Origin: Plantago major
Taxonomy: Eukaryota; Streptophyta; Magnoliopsida; Lamiales; Plantaginaceae
Assembly (NCBI GenBank): GCA_026545765.1
Contig: CM048844.1
Location: 56,950,932-57,014,931 of the forward strand
Direction: 5' to 3'
Length of the DNA: 64,000 nucleotides
Position numbers and translations under genes: made by a program. Positions 1 to 12,265 of the stretch are shown piece by piece; position 1 is the first letter of the stretch, and each line of letters opens with the position of its first letter. The notes under the pieces are model-generated. The model worked only from the letters and a program-made list of their open reading frames with translations, was not told the origin of the DNA and did not search any database.

Positions 1-3000
1 TAACAACAAACGAACAACCCTGCTGGAGAGATAAACAACACACTAAAGGAGTGGGATAATGAGAAACGAAAAGGTCTATTCGAGATTTAAAAATTACACA
101 GAATGGAGTAAGAGTATCACCGAAGAAGAACTCCAGTTATGAGTTAAACAACACACAAAAGTAGTGGGATTAACAACAAACGAACAACTTTGCCTGAGAG
201 ATAAACAAAACACTAAAGGAGTGGGATAATGAGAAACGAAAAGGTCTATTCGAGATTTAAAAATTACACAGAATGGAGTAAGAGTATCACAGACGAAGAA
301 CTCTATCGGAGAGTTAAACAACACACAAAATGAGTGGGATAAACAACAAACGAACAACTTTGCCTGAGAGATAAACAAAACACTAAAGGAGTGGGATAAT
401 GAGAAACGAAAAGGTCTATTCGAGATTTAAAAATTACACAGAATGGAGTAAGAGTATCACAGAAGAAGAACTCTAATTATGAGTTAAACAACACACAAAA
501 GGAGTAGGATTAACAACAAACGAACAACTTTGCCTGAGAGATAAACAAAACACTAAAGGAGTGGGATAATGAGAAACGAAAAGGTCTATTCGAGATTTAA
601 AAATTACACAGAATGGAGTAAGAGTATCACAGAAGAAGAACTCCAGTTATGAGTTAAACAACACACAAAAGTAGTGGGATTAACAACAAACGAACAACTT
701 TGCCTGAGAGATAAACAAAACACTAAAGGAGTGGGATAATGAGAAACGAAAAGGTCTATTCGAGATTTAAAAATTACACAGAATGGGGTAAGAGTATCAC
801 AGACGAAGAACTCTATCGGAGAGTTAAACAACACACAAAATGAGTGGGATAAACAACAAACGAACAACTTTGCCTGAGAGATAAACAACACACTAAAGGA
901 GTGGGATAATGAGAAACGAAAAGGTCTATTCGAGATTTAAAAATTACACAGAATGGAGTAAGAGTATCACAGAAGAAGAACTCCAATTATGAGTTAAACA
1001 ACACACAAAAGGAGTGGGATTAACAACAAACGAACAACTTTGCCTGAGAGATAAACAAAACACTAAAGGAGTGGGATAATGAGAAACGAAAAGGTCTATT
1101 CGAGATTTAAAAATTACACAGAATGGAGTAAGAGTATCACAGAAGAAGAACTCTAATTATGAGTTAAACAACACACAAAAGGAGTAGGATTAACAACAAA
1201 CGAACAACTTTGCCTGAGAGATAAACAAAACACTAAAGGAGTGGGATAATGAGAAACGAAAAGGTCTATTCGAGATTTAAAAATTACACAGAATGGAGTA
1301 AGAGTATCACAGAAAAAGAACTCTAATTATGAGTTAAACAACACACAAAAGTAGTGGGATTAACAACAAACGAACAACTCTACTTGAGAGATAAACAACA
1401 TACTAAAGGAGTGGGATAATGTGAAACGAAAAAGTATATTCGAGATTTAAAATATACACAAAATGGAGTAAGAGTATCACAAACGAAGAACTCTAACGGA
1501 GAGTTAAACAACACACAAAATGAGTGGGATAAACAACAAACGAACAACTTTGCCTGAGAGATAAACAAAACAATAAAGGAGTGGGATAATGAGATACGAA
1601 AAGGTCTATTCGAGATTTAAAAATTACACAGAATGGAGTAAGAGTATCACAGAAGAAGAACTATAATGGAGAGTTAAACAACACACAAAAGGAGTGGGAT
1701 TAACAACAAACGAACAACTCTGCTTGAGAGATAAACAACACACTAAAGGAGTGGGATAATGAGAAACGAAAAGGTCTATTCGAGATTTAAAAATTACACA
1801 GAATGGAGTAAGAGTATCACAGAAGAAGAACTCTAATGGAGAGTTAAACAACACACAAAAGGAGTGGGATTAACAACAAACGAACAACCCTGCTGGAGAG
1901 ATAAACAACACACTAAAGGAGTGGGATAATGAGAAACGAAAAGGTCTATTCGAGATTTAAAAATTACACAGAATGGAGTAAGAGTATCACAGAAGAAGAA
2001 CTATAATGGAGAGTTAAACAACACACAAAAAGAGTGGGATTAACAACAAACGAACAACTCTGCTTGAGAGATAAACAACACACTAAAGGAGTGGGATAAT
2101 GAGAAACGAAAAGGTCTATTCGAGATTTAAAAATTACACAGAATGGGGTAAGAGTATCACAGATGAAGAATTCTAATGGAGAGTTAAACAACACACAAAA
2201 GGAGTGGGATTAACAACAAACGAACAACTCTGCTTGAGAGATAAACAAAACAATAAAGGAGTGGGATAATGAGATACGAAAAGGTCTATTCGAGATTTAA
2301 AAATTACACAGAATGGAGTAAGAGTATCACAGAAGAAGAACTATAATGGAGAGTTAAACAACACACAAAAGGAGTGGGATTAACAACAAACGAACAACTC
2401 TGCTTGAGAGATAAACAACACACTAAAGGAGTGGGATAATGAGAAACGAAAAGGTCTATTCGAGATTTAAAAATTACACAGAATGGAGTAAGAGTATCAC
2501 AGAAGAAGAACTCTAATTATGAGTTAAACAACACACAAAAGGAGTGGGATTAACAACAAACGAACAACTTTGCCTGAGAGATAAACAAAACACTAAAGGA
2601 GTGGGATAATGAGAAACGAAAAGGTCTATTCGAGATTTAAAAATTACACAGAATGGAGTAAGAGTATCACAGAAGAAGAACTCTAATGGAGAGTTAAACA
2701 ACACACAAAAGGAGTGGGATTAACAACAAACGAACAACTCTGCTTGAGAGATAAACAACACACTAAAGGAGTGGGATAATGAGAAACGAAAAGGTCTATT
2801 CGAGATTTAAAAATTACACGAATGGGGTAATAGTATCACAGACGAAGAACTCTAACGGAGAGTTAAACAACACACAAAATGAGTGGGATAAACAACAAAC
2901 GAACAACTTTGCCTGAGAGATAAACAACACACTAAAGGAGTGGGATAATGAGAAACGAAAAGGTCTATTCGAGATTTAAAAATTACACAGAATGGAGTAA

Positions 3001-6000
3001 GAGTATCACAGAAAAAGAACTCTAATTATGAGTTAAACAACACACAAAAGTAGTGGGATTAACAACAAACGAACAACTCTACTTGAGAGATAAACAACAT
3101 ACTAAAGGAGTGGGATAATGTGAAACGAAAAAGTATATTCGAGATTTAAAAATTACAAAGAATGGAGTAAGAGTATCACAGACGAAGAACTCTATCGGAG
3201 AGTTAAACAACACACAAAATGAGTGGGATAAACAACAAACGAACAACTTTGCCTGAGAGATAAACAACACACAAAAGGAGTGGGATAATGAGAAACGAAA
3301 AGGTCTATTCGAGATTTAAAAATTACACAGAATGGAGTAAGAGTATCACAGAAGAAGAACTCTAATTATGAGTTAAACAACACACAAAAGGAGTGGGATT
3401 AACAACAAACGAACAACTTTGCCTGAGATATAAACAAAACACTAAAGGAGTGGGATAATGAGAAACGAAAAGGTCTATTCGAGATTTAAAAATTACACAG
3501 AATGGAGTAAGAGTATCACAGAAGAAGAACTCCAATTATGAGTTAAACAACACACAAAAGGAGTGGGATTAACAACAAACGAACAACTTTGCCTGAGAGA
3601 TAAACAAAACACTAAAGGAGTGGGATAATGAGAAACGAAAAAGTATATTCGAGATTTAAAATATACACAGAATGGAGTAAGAGTATCACAAACGAAGAAC
3701 TCTAACGGAGAGTTAAACAACACACAAAATGAGTGGGATAAACAACAAACGAACAACTTTGCCTGAGAGATAAACAACACACTAAAGGAGTGGGATAATG
3801 AGAAACGAAAAGGTCTATTCGAGATTTAAAAATTACACAGAATGGAGTAAGAGTATCACAGAAGAAGAACTCTAATTATGAGTTAAACAACACACAAAAG
3901 GAGTGGGATTAACAACAAACAAACAACTTTGCCTGAGAGATAAACAAAACACTAAAGGAGTGGGATAATGAGAAACGAAAAGGTCTATTCGAGATTTAAA
4001 AATTACACAGAATGGAGTAAGAGTATCACAGAAGAAGAACTCTAATGGAGAGTTAAACAACACACAAAAGGAGTGGGATTAACAACAAACGAACAACTCT
4101 GCTTGAGAGATAAACAACACACTAAAGGAGTGGGATAATGAGAAACGAAAAGGTCTATTCGAGATTTAAAAATTACACAGAATGGGGTAAGAGTATCACA
4201 GACGAAGAACTCTAACGGAGAGTTAAACAACACACAAAATGAGTGGGATAAACAACAAACGAACAACTTTGCCTGAGAGATAAACAACACACTAAAGGAG
4301 TGGGATAATGAGAAACGAAAAGGTCTATTCGAGATTTAAAAATTACACAGAATGGAGTAAGAGTATCACAGAAAAAGAACTCTAATTATGAGTTAAACAA
4401 CACACAAAAGTAGTGGGATTAACAACAAACGAACAACTCTGCTTGAGAGATAAACAACACACTAAAGGAGTGGGATAATGAGAAACGAAAAGGTCTATTC
4501 GAGATTTAAAAATTACACAGAATGGAGTAAGAGTATCACAGAAAAAGAACTCTAATTATGAGTTAAACAACACACAAAAGGAGTGGGATTAACAACAAAC
4601 GAACAACTCTGCTTGAGAGATAAACAACATATTAAAGGAGTGGGATAATGTGAAACGAAAAAGTATATTCGAGATTTAAAATATACACAGAATGGAGTAA
4701 GAGTATCACAATTGAAGAACTCTAACGGAGAGTTAAACAACACACAAAATGAGTGGGATAAACAACAAATGAACAACTTTGCCTGAGAGATAAACAACAC
4801 ACTAAAGGAGTGGGATAATGAGAAACGAAAAGGTCTATTCGAGATTTAAAAATTACACAGAATGGAGTAAGAGTATCACAGAAGAAGAACTCTAATTATG
4901 AGTTAAACAACACACAAAAGGAGTGGGATTAACAACAAACAAACAACTTTGCCTGAGAGATAAACAAAACACTAAAGGAGTGGGATAATGAGAAACGAAA
5001 AGGTCTATTCGAGATTTAAAAATTACACAGAATGGAGTAAGAGTATCACAGAAGAAGAACTCTAATGGAGAGTTAAACAACACACAAAAGGAGTGGGATT
5101 AACAACAAACGAACAACCCTGCTGGAGAGATAAACAACACACTAAAGGAGTGGGATAATGAGAAACGAAAAGGTCTATTCGAGATTTAAAAATTACACAG
5201 AATGGAGTAAGAGTATCACAAACGAAGAACTCTAACGGAGAGTTAAACAACACACAAAATGAGTGGGATAAACAACAAACGAACAACTTTGCCTGAGAGA
5301 TAAACAACACACTAAAGGAGTGGGATAATGAGAAACGAAAAGGTCTATTCGAGATTAAAAAATTACAAAGAATGGAGTAAGGGTATCACAGAAAAAGAAC
5401 TCAAATTATGAGTTAAACAACACACAAATGTAGTGGGATTAACAACAAACGAACAACTCTGCTTGAGAGATAAACAACATATTAAAGGAGTGGGATAATG
5501 AGAAACGAAAAGCTCTATTCGAGATTTAAAAATTACACAGAATGGAGTAAGAGTATCACAGAAAAAGAACTCCAATTATGAGTTCAACAACACACAAAAG
5601 GAGTGGGATTAACAACAAACGAACAACTCCGCTTGAGAGATAAACAACATATTAAAGGAGTGGGATAATGTGAAACGAAAAAGTATATTCGAGATTTAAA
5701 ATATACACAGAATGTAGTAAGAGTATCACAATTGAAGAACTCTAACGGAGAGTTAAACAACACACAAAATGAGTGGGATAAACAACAAACGAACAACTTT
5801 GCCTGAGAGATAAACAACACACTAAAGGAGTGGGATAATGAGAAACGAAAAGGTCTATTCGAGATTTAAAAATTACACAGAATGGAGTAAGAGTATCACA
5901 GAAGAAGAACTCTAATTATGAGTTAAACAACACACAAAAGGAGTGGGATTAACAACAAACAAACAACTTTGCCTGAGAGATAAACAAAACACTAAAGGAG

Positions 6001-7360
6001 TGGGATAATGAGAAACGAAAAGGTCTATTCGAGATTTAAAAATTACACAGAATGGAGTAAGAGTATCACAGAAAAAGAACTCTAATTATGAGTTAAACAA
6101 CAAACGAACAACTCTACTTGAGAGATAAACAACATACTAAAGGAGTGGGATAATGTGAAACGAAAAAGTATATTCGAGATTTAAAATATACACAAAATGG
6201 AGTAAGAGTATCACAAACGAAGAACTCTAACGGAGAGTTAAACAACACACAAAATGAGTGGGATAAACAACAAACGAACAACTTTGCCTGAGAGATAAAC
6301 AAAACAATAAAGGAGTGGGATAATGAGATACGAAAAGGTCTATTCGAGATTTAAAAATTACACAGAATGGAGTAAGAGTATCACAGAAGAAGAACTCTAA
6401 TTATGAGCTAAACAACACACAAAATGAGTGGGATTAACAACAAACGAACAACTATGCCTGAGAGATAAACAAAACACTAAAGGAGTGGGATAATGAGAAA
6501 CGAAAAGGTCTATTCGAGATTTAAAATTTACACAGAATGGAGTAAGAGTATCACAGAAAAAGAACTCTAATTATGAGTTAAACAACACACAAAAGTAGTG
6601 GGATTAACAACAAACAAACATCTCTGCTTGAGAGATAAACAACATGTTAAACAAGTGGGATAATGTGAAACGAAAAAGTATATTCGAGATTTAAAATATA
6701 CACAGAATGGAGTAAGAGTATTACAAATGAAGAACTCTAACGGAGAATTAAACAACACACAAAATGAGTGGGATAAACAACAAACGAACAACTTTGCCTG
6801 AGAGATAAACAACACACAAAAGGAGTGGGATAGTGAGAAACGAAAAGGTCTATTCGAGATTTAAAAATTACACAGAATGGAGTAAGAGTATCACAGAAGA
6901 AGAACTCTAATGGAGAGTTAAACAACACACAAAAGGAGTGGGATTAACAACAAACGAACAACTCTGCTTGAGAGATAAACAACACACTAAAGGAGTGGGA
7001 TAATGAGAAACGAAAAGGTCTATTCGAGATTTAAAAATTACACAGAATGGGGTAAGAGTATCACAGACGAAGAACTCTAACGGAGAGTTAAACAACACAC
7101 AAAATGAGTGGGATAAACAACAAACGAACAACTTTGCCTGAGAGATAAACAACACACTAAAGGAGTGGGATAATGAGAAACGAAAAGGTCTATTCGAGAT
7201 TTAAAAATTACACAGAATGGAGTAAGAGTATCACAGAAGAAGAACTCTAATTATGAGTTAAACAACACACAAAAGGAGTGGGATTAACAACAAACGAACA
7301 ACTTTGCCTGAGAGATAAACAAAACACTAAAGGAGTGGGATAATGAGAAACGAAAAGGTC
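1..7360. repeat. Satellite array, 170-bp unit made of three ~57-bp subunits
   Basis: Head-to-tail units recur at exactly 170 bp: the motif gagaaacgaaaag starts at 61, 231, 401, 571 and so on to 7345, about 43 copies. Each unit contains three related blocks of about 57 bp: one around 'acagaatggagtaagagtatc', one around 'aaaaggagtgggattaac', one around 'ctaaaggagtgggataatg'. All three share an [A-rich]-ggagt[gga/aag]-at core. The phase slips by one base near 2819 and by 25 bp near 6093; otherwise the register is strict. A variant with gtgaaacgaaaaagtata recurs (for example 3120, 5670, 6155, 6665). The array is open at the left edge and ends abruptly at 7360 inside a unit. Open reading frames on the minus strand are by-products of the low stop density; their 19-residue periodicity only mirrors the 57-bp subunit. 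Confidence 0.97.
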
Positions 7361-7579
7361 TTCACATCTCATTCATTCCTTCTTCGATTCATTCCAAACC
7401 TGTTCCTATAACACAATCAAACAACTAAAATTGTGGAATAAAGTTAAGTTAGTGAATAAAGGTAAAATCCTAATTTATAGAAAATAAAGTGCAACAGACA
7501 GAATAGTCACTACCGGGCATACATTGATAGTAAACTACTATCGTTGTTATGACAACAGTTACTGTATCTTGCACTTTCA
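7361..7579 (-). repeat. Truncated 3' LTR of Sirevirus 1
   Basis: This stretch matches 17219-17437 almost base for base, with about a dozen substitutions and small indels. It ends in gcactttca (sense start TGAAAGTGC). The remaining LTR sequence that should lie to the left is missing; base 7360 is the last satellite base. Confidence 0.93.
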
Positions 7580-7597
7580 ATCTCCCCCTTTTTGCCT
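7580..7597 (-). other. Polypurine tract of Sirevirus 1 (3' LTR side)
   Basis: The plus strand reads tctcccccttttt directly after the LTR end at 7579; in sense it is an AAAAAGGGGGAGA-type tract ending next to the LTR start. A second purine run (sense AAGGGGGGGAATG) lies at 7863-7876, at the end of the env-like gene. Repeated purine tracts are typical of Sireviruses. Confidence 0.8.
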
Positions 7598-7859
7598 TTC
7601 TTCACAACACCATCTCAAAACACCTGTAACCTATTAACAAGCAGAGATACTCCACCTTAATCAGATAAACACACTTTAATTATAGTAAGAACAAATAGTC
7701 AAAACACAAAGTAGAGCATATCATGAAAGCACAGAAAAGCACAGAAATTAACATACTAATCATAAAAGCATCCACAGACATAATTGTTCTAAGCATTAAA
7801 ATATTACAGACCCAAAAAAAATAAAAGTGTTTTATCCAAAATAAGGATCATTGTTCAAA
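7598..7859. other. Non-coding 3' leader of Sirevirus 1
   Basis: AT-rich spacer between the env-like gene and the 3' LTR. No ORF or RNA gene is seen. Confidence 0.5.
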
Positions 7860-9498
7860 TCATTCCCCCCCTTGTTGTGATGAAAGGAGACTCATCAGAT
7901 TTCTTCGAACATTTAGCAGTCCTGTTATCTGTCCATCCAGGCTTTCAATCTGATCAAGGAGAGCTTTGTCCCCTGCTATGGCTGGTCGAACAACATTTGG
8001 TGCAGGCAGTGTTATTCCAACAACGATCTCAACAGCATCAGGATCTTCTGGAACATTTTCAACCCAAGGAAGATCATGCTTCCTAATTCCTCCCAGAAGC
8101 TGAACAGGTATACCTAGGGCCTGAAACTTCTTCACAAGCTTGTCACCTTTCCCTTTCTTGAACCCTTGTTCACAGATCAAACCATATAAAGAAGAAGGGT
8201 AGATGAGTTTGCCTTGTCCTCCTCTAAACTTGAAGGTGCCCAGATGGCTGATAATCCTTTTGCCCAAATTGAAGTTCATCCTAGTAACCATTCTGTACAT
8301 AAGATCAGCAGCACTGGTGGAGATAACATTGGCATTTGTGGTTGGGAGCCAATTGTGAATATATAACCTAAATAGCACAGACACAAGAGATGTAGCATCC
8401 TTGGCCCTAAACTTCTTATCCCACACAATAACTTGACCCCCAGTCAACACTTTGATTACCTCATTCCTATCCACACTAAGTTCTCCTTCCTCAACATTAC
8501 GAGTACCTAAATAGTGATTAATCCTACCAACAGAGAAGCTATACACCTTGCCTCGAACATAAGATTTGGCAAATTTAGGAGCATCTTCATCAGAGAAGTT
8601 ATCAGACATGTTGGCACAAATCTCCTTCACAACACTAGGTGCATAGTCATCTAGATTAATCACAGTATAAAGGACTCCCCTACTCTCCAGAAACTCATAC
8701 ACATTGTACTTTTTGTACACATCCTCAATTATAGTAGCTTCAGGCCACATTCCCCTATCCTTAATTTCATCCCATTTTTCACTAATTGCCTTAGCAGAAA
8801 ATCCCTCATCATCAAAAGTAGAATCCTGAGACTGAAAAGAAGAATTTACCTCATCATTTGGTGTTGGCTCAGCAGATGCAATAACATCCTCTTCTTCGTC
8901 ATCCTCTTCCTCAGCTCTTCTTCAGCTTCTTCCTCAGCCTCTTCTTTTTCTTCCTCACTTTTTTCTTCTTCCTCCAAGGTCTCTTCACTAGAATCCTCAC
9001 CCATCTTATTATTATTGTTGATGTTCGCATCAGAATGTCGTGAATCATCATTCTCAGACATAGCATCCTCATAGTTAGAGGTTTCTTCCTCAGAGTGAGG
9101 GGTTTCATTTTCTACTGGAGCAGATCCATCTCCCCCTACTTGTGTGCTTTCTCTCTGTTCTTCAGTGGGAGTGGATTTATCTTCACTTGCAGTGGAAGAT
9201 GGAGGAATTTTAGTTTCAGAAACCCTAGGTTTCTTTGGAGATGGAAGAATTCCTGTAACCTTGCTGAGGTACACATGATTTGCAGTTTTTGTCCTCTTAA
9301 AGCGACGGAGAAGAGGATGTCATCCGAGGACTCAGATTTGGAGGGATTGGTGGGAGATGTTTCCATGGTTGTTTTAGGGGCGCGCAGTGGTTGTTGTTGT
9401 TTGGGGAATTTCTGGAGTAACATGAGGCGGAGTGGGATTTGTTGGTGAGGTTGGGGGTGTTGTACAGTTCCAAAAACGGCATTGATCAGGGTATCCAT
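7860..9498 (-). pseudogene. Env-like gene of Sirevirus 1 with 'putative plant transposon protein' domain, frameshifted
   Basis: The gene lies between the RNase H remnant and the 3' LTR, where SIRE-type elements carry their env-like gene. Three parts follow in sense: a Pro/Ser/Thr-rich N-terminus starting at the Met at 9498; a very acidic Glu/Asp-rich middle (about 9274-8850); and an open C-terminal block of 296 residues (8750-7860) containing WPEATIIEDVYKKYNVYEFL and VSVLFRLYIHNWLPTTNAN. That block resembles the domain named 'putative plant transposon protein' in plant elements. Frame changes near 9290 and near 8913 break the reading frame, and no ORF covers the whole gene. No obvious signal peptide or membrane anchor was seen, so 'env-like' is positional. 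The gene ends in SSQQGGE, with its stop codon beside the second purine tract. Confidence 0.7.
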
Positions 9499-10601
9499 GG
9501 TACGTAAGAAGGAAGCAGATGGAAGCTTTTTCAGAGAGAGAGAGAGAATCGAGGGAATGGAGCGAGAAGGGGAAAGGGTGTGATTTTGGTAATATAACCC
9601 AATGATGGCGCCTGTTCTCAAAAGTCTCACTTTTTGAGTGAAACAATGTGTCTTGTTTGGCAAAAGGTGCTTTGGTAATAACTACTTGTTAAGGAAAGAG
9701 ATTTGCACAATATATCTTTCCATACAAGTGTATGTAAGAATGTTAGACTCAAATTATAGCAATCTTCGATCAACAAGTGACCAAAAGAGACTAGAGAAGA
9801 TTTTGACACTTAATTTAACAATACTGAACGAATTTATCAAGAGAAAAATCGAGTATCATAATTTTTCAAATCACATTACCTGTCAAACATCCACTGTTGT
9901 CCAAACATTGATTCACTGTTTGCATAACAGGGTCTAACCAAAAACTAAAACACACAGAGAAACACATTGAGGAAACACAAAAACCCTAAAGATTGGCAGT
10001 GTACACCCAGGCTCCCTGACAGAAGGACAAGAGATAGGAAAAAATACTTAGGAATCAAAACTTCACATTGTCGTATCACACTTGAACCTTCATACCTTAA
10101 TTAGACTCATTTCTATTTTGGGAGAAAGGGCTCAAGATCAAAATCGTCACCTTTTTACGCACTTTGAAAAGTAAATTAAAACAGAAGCAAATGGTTGAGT
10201 GCTAATTTCAAAGATGATTCAATGTATTCTTAGAGAATCTTGGACTTAAATAAGTCGGGAAATAGCATACATCAACAAAACTTTGGCCCCCATTGGGCTC
10301 TTTTTGGTTTGGCCCCCCTTGGGCTCTTTTGGTTGGCCTTCATTGGGCTCTTTTATTTTGTTTCCAACTAATAAGACATAGTGCAGTTTCTGGTAAACAA
10401 AGATGACATGAGTACCCTCAAACTTGATTTCAAAAGAGCTTTTCAAGTACTTGATTCAAGTGCAATGCAAGATCAGTTCGAAACTTCAGCAAAAGAGAGA
10501 GAAGAGATAGAAAAACAAAAACAAAAGAACAAGAAACACCACAAACTTTGCACAATACTGTTGGATGTGGTGTTAAGACAACAACTGTGCTTTTCACAGA
10601 A
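9499..10601 (-). other. Untranslated spacer between pol and env-like gene of Sirevirus 1
   Basis: No conserved ORF. Short ORFs here are unsupported. In Sireviruses this position precedes the env-like gene and can hold a splice acceptor; none could be proven by eye. Confidence 0.4.
10282..10354. repeat. Three tandem ~26-bp repeats rich in GGCC
   Basis: The motif tttggcccccattgggctct is repeated three times with small changes (starts near 10282, 10308 and 10333). In sense it reads as purine-rich AAAGAGCCCAATGGGGGCC blocks. Confidence 0.8.
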
Positions 10602-11225
10602 TCAATTAGGGTGAAGACCTAGAGATCTTCTCCAATGGGGAAGTCTCTTTCTATATAAGGGTTTGGTCAGCAAATAAGCAAGTTGATCATGGGTTTCTGT
10701 CGGTTCTAAGTCAACAACTTGCATGTTCATAGGTTCTGTAGGACAGTATAAGTTTAAGATTCTTGAGTAATGATCTAGATTCCTAGGGATGATGGGAGTA
10801 GTAAAATAATCTAACATTATCATCAAAATGTCACTCTTTAGACTATAACCAATAATCAAATTTTTCAACCAAGTAAATTGAGTGACACTACCCCTTTTAT
10901 GAACACATTCAAACTTAGTGGAAGATAAGACACAGTTTTGTTTCTTGTCATACCAAGATACCAAATGTTTACCAAGATAAAAACATTCACCTCTGGTAGA
11001 TTTCATGTCATCCAATTCTCCAGACTAATCAGCATCACTAAATCTCCATTGATTAGTGTCTGTTTCTCTACTATACCATAATATTAAGCTAACATCCCCA
11101 GATATAAATAGCAATAAACCCTTAATAATTATGTGGGAGGGCTTGGGATTATGGTAGTACCTTGTACATGCTGAGAATCTGACCTTTGATTTGCAACTTG
11201 GTAGATAAAGTGACCTTTTTATCAC
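10602..11225 (-). pseudogene. Copia RNase H remnant of Sirevirus 1
   Basis: Sense translation shows the copia connection and RNase H landmarks: FSACTRYYHNPKPSH (family: CARYQANPKESH), then FSDAD, then MKSTRGECFYLGKHLVSW (family: RKSTSGGC-FLG-LVSW) and SKKQN-like YDKKQN. A stop lies between FSDAD and the KST block, and the expected AEAEY box is altered to FECVH. Everything between the protease remnant and this point that should encode integrase and the RT fingers and palm is absent, so this is the tail of pol joined to a large internal deletion. Confidence 0.8.
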
Positions 11226-11288
11226 AGTTCTTTCCAGTGTTGTTGCAACTGTTCTCCTAACATTGACCTGATGTTTTTCTTCAGAAGA

Positions 11289-11849
11289 TTACCAATGATT
11301 TTTGTGGTTCAGATCCTGCAGCAGTATAACATCCATCTGAGACTCAAAAGTAGTTCCTTCTTCTGTGTCACTTTCTTGTGAATCCTCTGAGAAGATTGAA
11401 CAACCCACTATTGTTGCAATTGTTGCCTTATCAGTCCTTTTCACTGGTTCCTTTTGTTCTCGTCCTGAAATGGTTAGACTAGCAGTAGATTTCACAAACA
11501 CAGGTTTTTCAATACTGCTCATGACATAGCAATTATTGTGAGATCTGACTCCAGTTAGCACACTCATACCATTTAGATCAACCACAGCACAAGAATGTTT
11601 ATCAAAGTGTACTTTCAGATCATCATCACATAATTGACTCACACTCAGCAAGTTGGCAATTAATCCCTGAATCAAAAGAACATTCTTGAGAGCAAGAAAC
11701 CTTAGGATGTTCAAGGTTCCTTTTCCCAAGACTTTACCTTGAGTACCTCCTCCATAAGTCACTATGCCCGTCTGCTGAGTTATCAAATGCCTGAGGGATT
11801 CCTTTGAACCTGCCATGTGCCTTGAGCACCCACTGTCGAAGTACCACAT
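11289..11849 (-). pseudogene. Copia protease / GAG-pre-integrase remnant of Sirevirus 1
   Basis: The segment starts with MWYFDSGCSRHMAGSK; the DSG inside it is the aspartic protease active-site signature of plant copia elements. It continues with a YGGGTQGKVLGKGTL segment and NVLLIQGLIANLLSVSQLCD, the protease flap and 'NLLSVSQL' landmark. It passes toward the GAG-pre-integrase region (SCAVVDLNG...) but ends in non-conserved sequence (FESQMDVILLQ). The integrase HHCC and DDE motifs are not found downstream. The upstream gag segments are in other frames, so the polyprotein is broken. Confidence 0.78.
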
Positions 11850-11881
11850 ACCTGCATTGTTAGAATCTATAGTAGATAGAA

Positions 11882-12193
11882 CTACTTTGCACTGTAAGTT
11901 AGGCTTGGGACCTCTTCTATTGTTTTTCTTGACATATTTACCCTTTTTTTTGCTTTGAGTGTTGTCAGCACTGTTTGGTCAACAGTCACTACAGAGTTGA
12001 TTTTCTGAGAAATATGATTAGTGACAGGTGAATCAGAACTGGTCTCAACACTAGTGGAAGTACTATTGGTTTTTGAAAAGGTTTTCAGAAAGAGGTAGCA
12101 AAAAGGCTTAGTGTGACCTGTTTTGAAGCAATATTGGCACACATAAGTTTTCTTGGGAGGTTTGTTCATGATTCCCTTTTCTTTTATAAACAC
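11882..12193 (-). pseudogene. Gag fragment with second zinc knuckle (Sirevirus 1)
   Basis: A 103-residue segment with C-X2-C-X4-H-X4-C in YVCQYCFKTGHTKPFCY. Two separated knuckles flanking a coiled coil are usual for Sirevirus gag. It is separated from its neighbours by stops or frame changes. Confidence 0.7.
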
Positions 12194-12265
12194 AGGAGCA
12201 TTTATGCAATATGAGCGAGTATTAGTAGCAGCAGCAGTTTCAGGGATTTCAACAGTGGAACTATC

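Noticed and set aside
94..7155. Dozens of minus-strand ORFs of 60-95 residues rich in Phe, Cys, Ser and Leu in the satellite
   Set aside because: They repeat with the 170-bp unit, shift frame from unit to unit and start anywhere; they reflect low stop density, not genes.
1..7360. Direct repeats that might suggest a CRISPR array
   Set aside because: There are no unique spacers; unit and 'spacer' are both repeated, and the context is a plant genome.
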